A stretch of 64,000 nt of DNA from Cytophagales bacterium (lineage in GTDB: Bacteria; Bacteroidota; Bacteroidia; Cytophagales; UBA9547): contig JAAFIH010000018.1 of the NCBI GenBank assembly GCA_013297755.1, positions 1 through 64,000 on the forward strand, read 5' to 3'. Position 1 is the stretch's first letter; every line of letters begins with the position of its first letter. The notes beneath the pieces are model-generated. The model did no database searches and was not told the DNA's origin. It saw only the letters and a program-made list of their open reading frames with translations. The translations under genes were made by a program, and so were the position numbers. Of this stretch, positions 54,344-62,856 are shown piece by piece.

Positions 54344-56179
54344 ATGATAAAAATAGGTGGAGCAGCACTTAATCAAACTCCAATTGCTTGGGAGCATAAT
54401 AAGCAAAACATCATTTATGCTATCGAATATGCACGTATGAATGGCGTAGAATTGTTATGCTTGCCCGAAATGTGTATCTCTGGATATGGTTGTGAGGATT
54501 TATTTTTGAGCCAATGGATTTATGATACATCTTTGATAAAACTTACTGAATTACTGCCATATACTTACGACATAGCTGTATGTATTGGTTTACCAATTTT
54601 TTACAAAGGCACTCGATACAATGGTTCATGTTTGATACAAAATCATAAGATCTTAGGCATATATATAAAACAACATTTGGCCAATGATGGCATTTTTTAT
54701 GAAAATAGATGGTTTGAGCCTTGGCCATTTCCCCAAAAAACTGATGTAATTTTTATTGATAAACTTCAATTAAATATTCCTATTGGAGACATAGTTTTTG
54801 AACTCAAATTTAATGACACTAAAACATATAAAATAGCATTTGAGATTTGTGAAGATGCCTGGAAAGGCGACCAACGCCCTGCACACGCACACTTAAAACG
54901 AAATGTAGATATTATTTTAAATCCCAGTGCTAGCAATTTTGAATTTGGCAAATCTACCCGCAGGCATCAATTAGTGGTACAATCATCTAGCCAGTTTAGC
55001 TGTTGCTATGTATATGCGAATTTGCTTGGAAATGAATCAGGAAAAATAATTTTTGATGGAGAAATTTTAATAGCCCAAAAAGGAAAATTATTACGAAACA
55101 ATACTCTACTTTCTTTTCAAGATTTCAATGTTATTTGGACCGATGTAGATATAGAAAATACCGAAAAGTCTATCACATATTTTAATAATTATGACTACAA
55201 AAGTCAAGAAATAGCCTTTAGAGATGCTGTTTCGTTGGCCTTGTTTGATTATATGCGAAAAAGCAAATCACAAGGTTTTGTGTTGTCGCTAAGTGGCGGA
55301 GCCGATTCTTGCTGCTGTGCTGTATTAGTAGCCGAAATGATAAAAAGAGCAAAACTAGAACTTAGCGAAACTTACTTTTTATCTAAGTCAGGGTTGAAAG
55401 AAAATATAAACATTCTTACCTGTGCATATCAAGGCACTACTAATTCATCGGAAGCTACTTTTGTATCGGCCAAGAATCTAGCCAATAGTATTGATGCTAC
55501 CTTTTATCATTGGAATATTGATACAGAAGTAGAAACTTATACCCAAAAAATAGAAAATGTAATCAACCGAAAACTTACTTGGACACAAGACGATTTGGCT
55601 TTACAAAACATCCAAGCACGCACACGAAGCCCTATCATTTGGATGCTTGCTAATACACTGAATGCACTTTTGATTACAACTTCCAATCGCTCAGAGGGCG
55701 ATGTAGGCTACTGCACTATGGATGGCGACACCTCTGGCAGCATAGCTCCCATTGCAGGTGTAGATAAGTTTTTTGTTAAAAAATGGCTTATCTGGGCTCA
55801 GCAAGAGCTTGGTTATGAAGCCTTGCAGTTTGTCAATGATATGCAACCCACGGCCGAATTGCGACCCTTGGAATCGCACCAGACCGATGAAAAAGATTTA
55901 ATGCCTTATTTTATATTGAATGAAATAGAAAAACTAGCAATAAGAGAATGGAAATCTCCTAAAGAAGTACTAGAAATATTAAAACAAAAAAACTTAGAAT
56001 CTTACGATTTGTTAAAGCAACATATCAAAACTTTTTATCGGATGTGGGCCCGCAGCCAATGGAAACGTGAGCGATATGCTCCATCTTTTCATATTGATGT
56101 TCATAATATAGATCCACGAAGCTGGTGTCGTTTTCCTATATTGAGTGGCGGATTTGACGAAGAGTTAAGTAAGTTTTAA
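54344..56179 (+). CDS. nadE: Glutamine-dependent NAD+ synthetase
   Basis: A 611-residue two-domain enzyme for the last step of NAD synthesis. The N-terminal nitrilase-type glutaminase (1-270) has the triad Glu42 (CLPEM), Lys near 108 (YIKQHL) and Cys169 (FEICEDAW). The C-terminal ATP-pyrophosphatase domain has SGGADS at 317-322 and TSNRSEGDVGYCTMDGD near 445. The length matches the fused form. The 3' end converges on a DUF2851 gene that is co-oriented with 3-hydroxyanthranilate dioxygenase, another NAD-pathway gene. Confidence 0.96.
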   Translation: MIKIGGAALNQTPIAWEHNKQNIIYAIEYARMNGVELLCLPEMCISGYGCEDLFLSQWIYDTSLIKLTELLPYTYDIAVCIGLPIFYKGTRYNGSCLIQNHKILGIYIKQHLANDGIFYENRWFEPWPFPQKTDVIFIDKLQLNIPIGDIVFELKFNDTKTYKIAFEICEDAWKGDQRPAHAHLKRNVDIILNPSASNFEFGKSTRRHQLVVQSSSQFSCCYVYANLLGNESGKIIFDGEILIAQKGKLLRNNTLLSFQDFNVIWTDVDIENTEKSITYFNNYDYKSQEIAFRDAVSLALFDYMRKSKSQGFVLSLSGGADSCCCAVLVAEMIKRAKLELSETYFLSKSGLKENINILTCAYQGTTNSSEATFVSAKNLANSIDATFYHWNIDTEVETYTQKIENVINRKLTWTQDDLALQNIQARTRSPIIWMLANTLNALLITTSNRSEGDVGYCTMDGDTSGSIAPIAGVDKFFVKKWLIWAQQELGYEALQFVNDMQPTAELRPLESHQTDEKDLMPYFILNEIEKLAIREWKSPKEVLEILKQKNLESYDLLKQHIKTFYRMWARSQWKRERYAPSFHIDVHNIDPRSWCRFPILSGGFDEELSKF

Positions 56180-56182
56180 TAT

Positions 56183-57454
56183 TTAATTTCGCTTTAAAAT
56201 CTCATTTCCAATACCACATTCTAAGCATTTTTTTTGAGTACAAAAATTGGTGTATAATTCTATTTGAGACTGCGAATCATACGCATTTTTGGCTTTATAG
56301 TCTAAATCTAGCCATTTACGATTGATATAATTATTCTCAGGTGGCAATGTTTCTAATAATTGTATGGCATCAGTAATATATTCTTGTTCGTCTTTCCAAA
56401 TACCATAACCAGATTTTATCTGACAAACAGTATTAATGATTACATTTTCGATAGATTGACCGCCTATACTCGAAATTTTTGTTTTAGATAATTTATCGAA
56501 ATTATAGTGATTTTGCCAATATGGATGTGGTTTTATATCCAGATTTTGTTTTAGATCTGATACAGATTTACAATCTAAAAATGGCTGGAGTAGCGATGAC
56601 ATATTTTGAAGAATGGCTGCTATTTGAGCTATTTTTATGGTAGGAAAATTAGGTGGCCTTAGTCTAAAAAATTTCCATTCATGTATGCTCAAAATTGTAT
56701 TTAATTGATATTTTGATTTCAAAAAATCAAACTGATGGGTAAGTTCTTGGTGATATAAATCCAAAGGATTTTCAGATAAAAATCCACCAACACCATATAG
56801 TAAAGATTCTATCAAAATACGATTATCTGTATGTTTTTGAACGAGTTTGTAAGGCAATAATTCGGCAAGTCTGCCAAAAGCTGGAGCGTTGGTTTTGAAC
56901 CCAAAATTGGTAAGCAATACATGATAACATGTTTGTTCCCAATCAAAATTTGATTTTTGAAAAATATCTAGTATTATGTTTGCTTTGCGTTCGAGCCTTT
57001 GCGTAAGTACTCTGTCATACATAAATATCTTAGAAATATTACTTATACTTTGCCATTGACTGGCACAAGCTATGTCATCGTTTGTGTCTAATAATTTGTT
57101 ACAAATCTCTAAAATAGTACTATCAACATAGTTTTTAAGTTCTAAAGTTGGGATTGAAGTATTGTTTTGATAATTGATTTGGGTATCATTTTCATAGACA
57201 ACGTGCAAAATAACATTTTCGTAATCTTGAGCGTGGCCATGTTTGAGCCAATCTGAAGCCAAAACATGAATTTCTACATGACCAGCCCAGGCTATATCTT
57301 CGATTTTAATTTTAGCTTCAGAAAAATCTGGTCCTTGATGGGTGTTTTTATTTCCAAATGCAAAGATTTCTAGTTTTCTGCCATCAGTAGTAGTAAGATT
57401 TTGAGTATTAAAATGTCCAAATTGCCATATATAGTGTAGAATATTTTCTTTCAT
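56183..57454 (-). CDS. DUF2851 family protein
   Basis: A 423-residue cytoplasmic protein of the Bacteroidota-specific DUF2851 family. Typical pieces are LHYIWQFGHFNTQNLTTTDGR-like N-terminus (split here as LHYIWQFGHFN and LTTTDGR), HQGPDFSEAKI, WAGHVEIHVLASDWLKHGH (near 54-72), and a C-terminal Cys cluster (CTQKKCLECGIG) that could bind metal. The function is unknown. It follows the 3-hydroxyanthranilate dioxygenase gene by 10 bp, an apparent two-gene operon. Confidence 0.82.
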   Translation of the reverse strand: MKENILHYIWQFGHFNTQNLTTTDGRKLEIFAFGNKNTHQGPDFSEAKIKIEDIAWAGHVEIHVLASDWLKHGHAQDYENVILHVVYENDTQINYQNNTSIPTLELKNYVDSTILEICNKLLDTNDDIACASQWQSISNISKIFMYDRVLTQRLERKANIILDIFQKSNFDWEQTCYHVLLTNFGFKTNAPAFGRLAELLPYKLVQKHTDNRILIESLLYGVGGFLSENPLDLYHQELTHQFDFLKSKYQLNTILSIHEWKFFRLRPPNFPTIKIAQIAAILQNMSSLLQPFLDCKSVSDLKQNLDIKPHPYWQNHYNFDKLSKTKISSIGGQSIENVIINTVCQIKSGYGIWKDEQEYITDAIQLLETLPPENNYINRKWLDLDYKAKNAYDSQSQIELYTNFCTQKKCLECGIGNEILKRN

Positions 57455-57464
57455 ATTTCAAAAT

Positions 57465-57980
57465 TCAGGGTTTTGTCATAATAGTTCCACATTTCTTACA
57501 AGTACAAAGTTGATTATTATTGTAAAATGCAGCAGTTATGGTTGGTAATTGAGCCACAATATCACTTACAGGAGCAAAAACTTCATGTAATTTTTGATTA
57601 CAATTTTCACAAAACCACATAAAACCATCCAACTCTTCAGTTGTTCTATATCGTTCTACAACTAATCCTATAGTATTTGCTTTTCTTACTGGGCAGTGAG
57701 GCGTTTTAGGAGGCAAAAGAAACATATCGCCTTCACAAATAGTAATATTTCTTATTTTATCGTTTTCAATAATTCTCAATGTAATATCACCTTCTATTTG
57801 ATAAAAAATCTCTTCGCTTTCGTTGTAATGAAAGTCTTTTCGTGCATTGGGGCCACCAACTACCATCACTATGAAATCTGAATTATTTTTATAGATAACT
57901 TGGTTTGAGATAGGAGGTTTTAGCAATTCTCTATTTTCATTAATCCACTTTTGTAAATGAATAGGCTCAGAAATTGGCAT
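57465..57980 (-). CDS. nbaC: 3-hydroxyanthranilate 3,4-dioxygenase
   Basis: A 171-residue cupin enzyme that opens the ring of 3-hydroxyanthranilate in the kynurenine route to quinolinate and NAD. The iron ligands are His51, Glu57 (HYNESEEIF) and His95 (KTPHCPV), with substrate-binding Arg47 in NARKDF. A C-terminal rubredoxin-like site has Cys124, Cys127, Cys161 and Cys164 for a second iron, as in the bacterial enzyme. Other kynurenine genes are absent from the window. nadE lies about 1.3 kb away on the opposite strand. Confidence 0.93.
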   Translation of the reverse strand: MPISEPIHLQKWINENRELLKPPISNQVIYKNNSDFIVMVVGGPNARKDFHYNESEEIFYQIEGDITLRIIENDKIRNITICEGDMFLLPPKTPHCPVRKANTIGLVVERYRTTEELDGFMWFCENCNQKLHEVFAPVSDIVAQLPTITAAFYNNNQLCTCKKCGTIMTKP

Positions 57981-58077
57981 TTTTTTTTATTTTTTGCTAA
58001 TTTAGTAAAAAAGATTTTTATTTATAAAATCTATTAATACCTTTAATAAAATTAAATATAACAACACTACAATAAAT

Positions 58078-58809
58078 ATGAATAATTGGTTTTCTGAAAA
58101 GCGTTTCGAGCGATTTGAACGTGTTATTCACGTTCTTATTTTTTTAAATTTAATTGCATTTGCTTTAGAATCAATTCAATATTTTAAAGAATATATTTTT
58201 TATTTTCAAATTTTTGAGAATTTATCAATACTTGTTTTTTTAATTGAATATGGCCTCAGGGTTTATAGAGCCTACCTCAATGGAAGTCCGTGGAAATACG
58301 TATTTTCTTTGATGGGAATAATAGATTTGATTTCGATAGTTCCTGCTTTTCTTACTATTTCTACTGGTCTTGATTTAAGATTTGCAAAAATGTTACGATT
58401 TTTTCAAATTTTTAGAATTTTCAAACTTTATAGATACTCCGAACATTTACAAACCATCATAGAAGTAATATCTCGCAAAAAAGATGATTTAATTGCCACC
58501 ATGTTTGCTATAATGCTTGTGGTTGTATTTTGTGCTTGCATTACCTATTACTTAGAAAAAGATATTCAACCAGATCGTTTTTCTGATATGTTTCAAGCCA
58601 TATACTGGGCCATCGAAACTTTAACAACAACTGGCTATGGTGATATTTATCCCAAATCTATTGGAGGCAAAATAGTGGCTTCTGTATTGGCTGTCATTGG
58701 TATAGGGCTGGTGGCCATACCAGCGGCTATATTGAGTGCAGGATTTGTAGAAATACAAGACGAAAAAGCTAGAATCAAAGGCAGGAAAAAATTTCAATCT
58801 GAAGGATAA
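58078..58809 (+). CDS. Voltage-gated-type potassium channel
   Basis: A 243-residue channel with six membrane helices. S1 is near 18-35, an arginine/lysine-bearing S4-like helix (FAKMLRFFQIFRIFKLYRY) near 100-118, the pore helix WAIETLTTT, and selectivity filter TTGYGD at 184-189, then S6. A short basic tail follows. It is of KvAP/Kch type without an RCK/TrkA domain. Its last 36 bp are part of the downstream tandem duplication, so a second copy of its tail occurs at 59729-59764. Confidence 0.9.
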   Translation: MNNWFSEKRFERFERVIHVLIFLNLIAFALESIQYFKEYIFYFQIFENLSILVFLIEYGLRVYRAYLNGSPWKYVFSLMGIIDLISIVPAFLTISTGLDLRFAKMLRFFQIFRIFKLYRYSEHLQTIIEVISRKKDDLIATMFAIMLVVVFCACITYYLEKDIQPDRFSDMFQAIYWAIETLTTTGYGDIYPKSIGGKIVASVLAVIGIGLVAIPAAILSAGFVEIQDEKARIKGRKKFQSEG

Positions 58810-58815
58810 TTATTG

Positions 58816-58823
58816 TATATTTG
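58816..58823 (+). promoter_or_regulatory. -7 promoter box of nuclease copy 1, near-leaderless
   Basis: TATATTTG matches TAnnTTTG. The ATG follows only 7 nt after the box, so transcription should start at or within a few nt of the start codon. Confidence 0.55.
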
Positions 58824-58830
58824 CAAAAAT

Positions 58831-59682
58831 ATGAAATACTTAGACCCCAAAAACGATCTAGTTTTTAAACGCATTTTTGGCGAACATCCACGCATTTTGA
58901 AAAGTTTTTTAAATGCAGTTTTGCCTTTGGCTGATGACGAAAAAATTGATTCTATTGAATATCTAACTCCAGAGCAAATACCAGAACTTACTATTCTTAA
59001 AAATTCTATTGTAGATGTAAAATGTGTAGATACAAAAGGCCGAATTTTTATTGTAGAAATGCAAATGAATTGGTCTTCTGCGTTTCAGCAAAGAGTACTT
59101 TTTAATGTAAGCAAGGCTTATGTGCGTCAGTTAGAAAAAAGGCAAAACTATGATTTATTACATCCAGTGTATGGATTAAGCATTTTGGACGATGTTTTTG
59201 AGAAAAATTCAATCGACTTTTATCATCATTACAAAATTGTAAATATAGAAAACACTACAAAAACTATTGATGGACTACAACTGGTTTTTGTGGAATTACC
59301 AAAATTATTTAAAACTGAAAAATACAAAGATAAATTACTTATTTTATGGCTTAGATTTCTGAACGAAGTTGATGAAAAAACAACAACTTTGGATAGTGAA
59401 TTTCTTAGTATTCCAGAAATAAAAGAAGCTGCCGAAATTTCAGAAGTACAAGCCTATACACCAGACCAATTAGAATGGTATGACAAATTTTGGGATGGTG
59501 TAAGAGTTGAAAAAACATTTATAAGTCAATCTTTGAAATCGGGGTACGAAAGTGGTGTTGAAAAAGGAATCGAAATGGGGATTGAAAAAGGAATTGAAAA
59601 AGGTTTGATTATAGCTTTGCAAAAACTAATTGAAAGTGGAATTTCGGAAGCTGAAGCCAAAAAAATATTACATATACATTGA
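58831..59682 (+). CDS. PD-(D/E)XK nuclease (Rpn/PDDEXK_2 family), copy 1
   Basis: A 283-residue protein of the recombination-promoting nuclease / PDDEXK_2 transposase-like family. The N-terminal motif is DLVFKRIFG (Asp9), and the nuclease core has Asp62 in SIVDVKC and the E-x-Q of IVEMQM (Glu76, Gln78). The C-terminal tail has glycine-spaced repeats ([15 protein letters not shown]). Family members act as mobile-element-like endonucleases that promote recA-independent recombination. The ATG at 58831 is chosen because a promoter box lies directly before it; an in-frame TTG at 58813 precedes the box. The protein is identical to copy 2. Confidence 0.82.
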   Translation: MKYLDPKNDLVFKRIFGEHPRILKSFLNAVLPLADDEKIDSIEYLTPEQIPELTILKNSIVDVKCVDTKGRIFIVEMQMNWSSAFQQRVLFNVSKAYVRQLEKRQNYDLLHPVYGLSILDDVFEKNSIDFYHHYKIVNIENTTKTIDGLQLVFVELPKLFKTEKYKDKLLILWLRFLNEVDEKTTTLDSEFLSIPEIKEAAEISEVQAYTPDQLEWYDKFWDGVRVEKTFISQSLKSGYESGVEKGIEMGIEKGIEKGLIIALQKLIESGISEAEAKKILHIH

Positions 59683-59726
59683 TACGAGAAGATTATTTAA
59701 AAGGTAGCAACGAGGGAAGTATTTAA
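59679..59726 (+). pseudogene. ruvB: Truncated 5' fragment of ruvB
   Basis: At the end of nuclease copy 1, the first 14 codons of ruvB (TTG start, [13 protein letters not shown]) are repeated, then run into the duplication junction and a TAA stop. It is a by-product of the tandem duplication and cannot encode a functional protein. Confidence 0.85.
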
Positions 59727-59770
59727 AAATCAAAGGCAGGAAAAAATTTCAATCTGAAGGATAATTATTG

Positions 59771-59778
59771 TATATTTG
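59771..59778 (+). promoter_or_regulatory. -7 promoter box of nuclease copy 2, near-leaderless
   Basis: TATATTTG, identical to copy 1, 7 nt before the ATG. It could also drive ruvB. Confidence 0.55.
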
Positions 59779-59785
59779 CAAAAAT

Positions 59786-60637
59786 ATGAAATATTTAGAC
59801 CCCAAAAACGATCTAGTTTTTAAACGCATTTTTGGCGAACATCCACGCATTTTGAAAAGTTTTTTAAATGCAGTTTTGCCTTTGGCAGATGACGAAAAAA
59901 TTGATTCTATTGAATATTTAACTCCAGAGCAAATACCAGAACTTACTATCCTAAAAAACTCTATTGTAGATGTAAAATGTGTGGATACCAAAGGCCGAAT
60001 TTTTATTGTAGAAATGCAAATGAATTGGTCTTCTGCGTTTCAGCAAAGAGTACTTTTTAATGTAAGCAAGGCTTACGTGCGTCAGTTAGAAAAAAGGCAA
60101 AACTACGATTTATTACATCCTGTATATGGATTAAGCATTTTAGACGATGTTTTTGAGAAAAATTCAATCGACTTTTATCATCATTACAAAATTGTAAATA
60201 TTGAAAACACTACAAAAACTATTGATGGACTACAACTGGTTTTTGTGGAATTACCAAAATTATTTAAAACTGAAAAATACAAAGATAAATTACTTATTTT
60301 ATGGCTTAGATTTCTGAACGAAGTTGATGAAAAAACAACAACTTTGGATAGTGAATTTCTTAGTATTCCAGAAATAAAAGAAGCTGCCGAAATTTCAGAA
60401 GTACAAGCCTATACACCAGACCAATTAGAATGGTATGACAAATTTTGGGATGGTGTAAGAGTTGAAAAAACATTTATAAGTCAATCTTTGAAATCGGGGT
60501 ACGAAAGTGGTGTTGAAAAAGGAATCGAAATGGGGATTGAAAAAGGAATTGAAAAAGGTTTGATTATAGCTTTGCAAAAACTAATTGAAAGTGGAATTTC
60601 GGAAGCTGAAGCCAAAAAAATATTACATATACATTGA
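59786..60637 (+). CDS. PD-(D/E)XK nuclease (Rpn/PDDEXK_2 family), copy 2
   Basis: The amino-acid sequence is identical to copy 1 over all 283 residues, with 14 synonymous differences (for example TAC/TAT at Tyr3 and GCT/GCA at Ala34). The active-site residues Asp9, Asp62, Glu76 and Gln78 are intact. Its TGA stop overlaps the TTG start of full-length ruvB (TTGA), so ruvB translation is probably coupled to it. Confidence 0.82.
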   Translation: MKYLDPKNDLVFKRIFGEHPRILKSFLNAVLPLADDEKIDSIEYLTPEQIPELTILKNSIVDVKCVDTKGRIFIVEMQMNWSSAFQQRVLFNVSKAYVRQLEKRQNYDLLHPVYGLSILDDVFEKNSIDFYHHYKIVNIENTTKTIDGLQLVFVELPKLFKTEKYKDKLLILWLRFLNEVDEKTTTLDSEFLSIPEIKEAAEISEVQAYTPDQLEWYDKFWDGVRVEKTFISQSLKSGYESGVEKGIEMGIEKGIEKGLIIALQKLIESGISEAEAKKILHIH

Positions 60638-61665
60638 TACGAGAAGATTATTTAAAAGGTAGCAACGAGGGAAGTACTCAAACGGATAAAGACATTGAAA
60701 GAGCTTTGAGGCCTCTTAGTTTTGATGATTTTACTGGTCAGGAAAAAATTTTAGAGAATCTCAAAATTTTTGTAGGTGCTGCAAAGCTTCGTGCTGAGCC
60801 ACTAGATCATGTATTGTTGCATGGGCCGCCTGGTCTTGGCAAAACTACTTTATCCAATATTATTGCTAATGAATTGGGTTCGGAAATCAAAATTACATCT
60901 GGCCCAGTATTGGAAAAGCCAGGAGATTTAGCAGGATTGCTTACCAATCTTAATAAGCATGATGTACTTTTTATAGACGAAATTCATAGATTAAACCCAG
61001 TAGTAGAAGAGTATTTGTATTCGGCCATGGAGGATTATCGCATAGATATCATGCTAGATACTGGCCCTAATGCACGCTCAATTCAATTGACATTAAATCC
61101 ATTTACGCTTATAGGTGCTACTACTCGTGCAGGTATGCTAACCTCGCCACTTAGAGCTAGGTTTGGTATCAATGCTAGATTAGAGTATTATGATTCTAAA
61201 CTTTTAACCTCCATTGTTAAACGATCGGCTGCCTTGTTGAAAACCCCCATAGACGAAAATGGTGCTTTTGAGATTGCTCGCAGAAGTCGGGGTACGCCAC
61301 GTATTGCCAATAATTTGCTTCGTAGAACAAGAGATTTTGCTCAAATCAAAGGTACAGGTACTGTTACAATCGAGATTGCTCAAATGGCTTTGGATGCCCT
61401 CAATGTAGACCTCAATGGCCTCGATGAGATGGATAATCGCATACTTTCTACTATCATTGATAAATTTAAAGGTGGCCCTGTTGGGCTCACAACTATTGCT
61501 ACTGCCGTGGGAGACGAGGCCGAAACCATTGAAGAAGTTTATGAGCCATTTCTGATACAAGAAGGCTACATCAAACGAACATCAAGGGGGCGAGAGGCCA
61601 CTGAATTAGCTTACAAACATCTCAAAAAAGTACCACCAGTTACTGTTGGTAAGTTATTTGAGTAA
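60634..61665 (+). CDS. ruvB: Holliday junction branch-migration helicase RuvB
   Basis: The 343-residue AAA+ motor of RuvAB. Walker A is GPPGLGKT at 64-71, Walker B is FIDEIH with Asp115 and Glu116, and sensor-1/signature [18 protein letters not shown] lies near 155-172. The C-terminal winged helix ends with [14 protein letters not shown]. The start is TTG and overlaps the nuclease stop. Without it the first Met would be far inside, and the [10 protein letters not shown]-terminus matches RuvB of this phylum as I recall it. No ruvA or ruvC is nearby. A truncated copy of the 5' end lies 955 bp upstream. Confidence 0.96.
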   Translation: MIREDYLKGSNEGSTQTDKDIERALRPLSFDDFTGQEKILENLKIFVGAAKLRAEPLDHVLLHGPPGLGKTTLSNIIANELGSEIKITSGPVLEKPGDLAGLLTNLNKHDVLFIDEIHRLNPVVEEYLYSAMEDYRIDIMLDTGPNARSIQLTLNPFTLIGATTRAGMLTSPLRARFGINARLEYYDSKLLTSIVKRSAALLKTPIDENGAFEIARRSRGTPRIANNLLRRTRDFAQIKGTGTVTIEIAQMALDALNVDLNGLDEMDNRILSTIIDKFKGGPVGLTTIATAVGDEAETIEEVYEPFLIQEGYIKRTSRGREATELAYKHLKKVPPVTVGKLFE

Positions 61666-61737
61666 AATTTCAGATTTTTTTTTTAATGTTTTTGAAATTT
61701 TATATTAGTTTTAAATTTTGATATTACATAAATCTTA

Positions 61738-62568
61738 ATGATTCACAACAAAACATATAATGATGTAATTTTTGAATTTAGAAACAAAACTTTTGGTGCT
61801 TATCAATTACGATTGCTACATAATACACACACAAATCGTGCTTTGATTGCTACCTTAATCTTTGCTTTTAGTTTTAGTATGGCATTATTTTATTATATAA
61901 ATTTTATTCAAAATCCACCAATTATATATGAATCAATAGATTATAGAAGTATAATATACGATGCTGATGAAGTTTTCATACCTAACATAAAACAAGATTT
62001 ACCTCCCAAAAAAGCCGAGGCATCAAAGTCTAATAAAGAAAATTTACCACCAACTTTAGTCCAAGATACAAAACCAATTACAAAGCCAGAGTCAGAAATT
62101 AAAAACGATACAAAAACCAAAGAAAATAACCAAATTACTCAAAATACAAGTCTTGGAGTTGGGATTTCAAATACAGGAGGTGAGTCTAAAGAAACAAACA
62201 ATTTGCCAAGCATTTCTAATGACACCACTGGCTCTGCTTTGTATACCAACGAAATATTCATTAAAGTAGACCAAGGTGCAGAGTTTGCAGGTGGCAAAGA
62301 AGCTTTTGCAACTTATTTGAAAAAAAATATTATCTATCCCACTTATGCACTTGAAAACAAAGTCAATGGAATAGTTTTTGTACATATTGTAGTCAATAGA
62401 GATGGTACACTACAAGATTTTAGATTATATAAAGGAATTGAAAAATCATGCAATGATGAAGTAATGAGAGTAGCCAAAGCTATGCCTAATTGGATACCAG
62501 CTCGAAAAAACGGAATTTCTGTCAGACAAAGATTAATTATTCCTATTAATTTTAATGCAACACAATAG
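61738..62568 (+). CDS. tonB: TonB family energy transducer
   Basis: A 276-residue protein with a cytoplasmic N-terminus containing VIFEFRNKTFGAYQLRLL, a motif common in Bacteroidota TonB proteins, one membrane helix at about 35-55, a Pro/Lys/Asn-rich periplasmic linker (about 80-165) and the TonB C-terminal domain at 185-276 (NKVNGIVFVHIVVNRDGTL, MPNWIPARKNG). It transmits the proton-motive force to TonB-dependent receptors. exbB and exbD are not adjacent. It follows ruvB by 72 bp. Confidence 0.9.
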   Translation: MIHNKTYNDVIFEFRNKTFGAYQLRLLHNTHTNRALIATLIFAFSFSMALFYYINFIQNPPIIYESIDYRSIIYDADEVFIPNIKQDLPPKKAEASKSNKENLPPTLVQDTKPITKPESEIKNDTKTKENNQITQNTSLGVGISNTGGESKETNNLPSISNDTTGSALYTNEIFIKVDQGAEFAGGKEAFATYLKKNIIYPTYALENKVNGIVFVHIVVNRDGTLQDFRLYKGIEKSCNDEVMRVAKAMPNWIPARKNGISVRQRLIIPINFNATQ

Positions 62569-62606
62569 AAAAATGGAGATTTTTACAACTTTAATTCTGT
62601 AGAACC

Positions 62607-62666
62607 AGCTTACTTTCCGATAATCCAATGTTTTGAGCAAAATAGTGTTTTGGCGTAAGCTTTTTA
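62607..62666 (+). terminator. Possible terminator after tonB
   Basis: A 7-bp stem (AGCTTAC at 62607-62613, GTAAGCT at 62655-62661) encloses an inner CCAA/TTGG hairpin and is followed by TTTT. The large loop makes it less certain. Confidence 0.4.
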
Positions 62667-62787
62667 CCAAACAAAAATAATAAAATATAGATTTTTATTT
62701 TTTTTCTAAAAAATATGATGTCAAGTTTTTTATCTAATTTAGAGTTTTTATTTTGGTAATGTTTATAAATAAATATAACTGAAATAA

Positions 62788-62815
62788 TTTGTTACACAAA
62801 AAAAAACTAATTTTG
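62788..62815 (+). promoter_or_regulatory. Promoter of bestrophin pair
   Basis: TTTG at 62788-62791 and TAATTTTG at 62808-62815 (16-nt spacing) fit the -33/-7 pattern. The ATG is 42 nt downstream. Confidence 0.5.
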
Positions 62816-62856
62816 CACATAACGACCTAAATATAACCAACATTTAGATAAGCACT

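Larger units (their letters stand above)
58773..60676 (+). repeat. Tandem duplication of a 949-bp unit
   Basis: The unit at 58773-59721 is repeated at 59728-60676, with a 6-bp junction (TTTAAA). Each copy contains the last 37 bp of the channel gene, the promoter box, the whole nuclease gene, and the first 43 bp of ruvB. I count 14 nucleotide differences between copies, all between the start of the nuclease gene and about position 59246; the remaining roughly 475 bp are identical. Confidence 0.95.

Noticed and set aside
58831-60637. Insertion sequence made of the two nuclease copies as inverted or direct terminal elements
   Set aside because: The copies are one tandem duplication including neighbouring gene ends. 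There are no terminal inverted repeats or target-site duplications.
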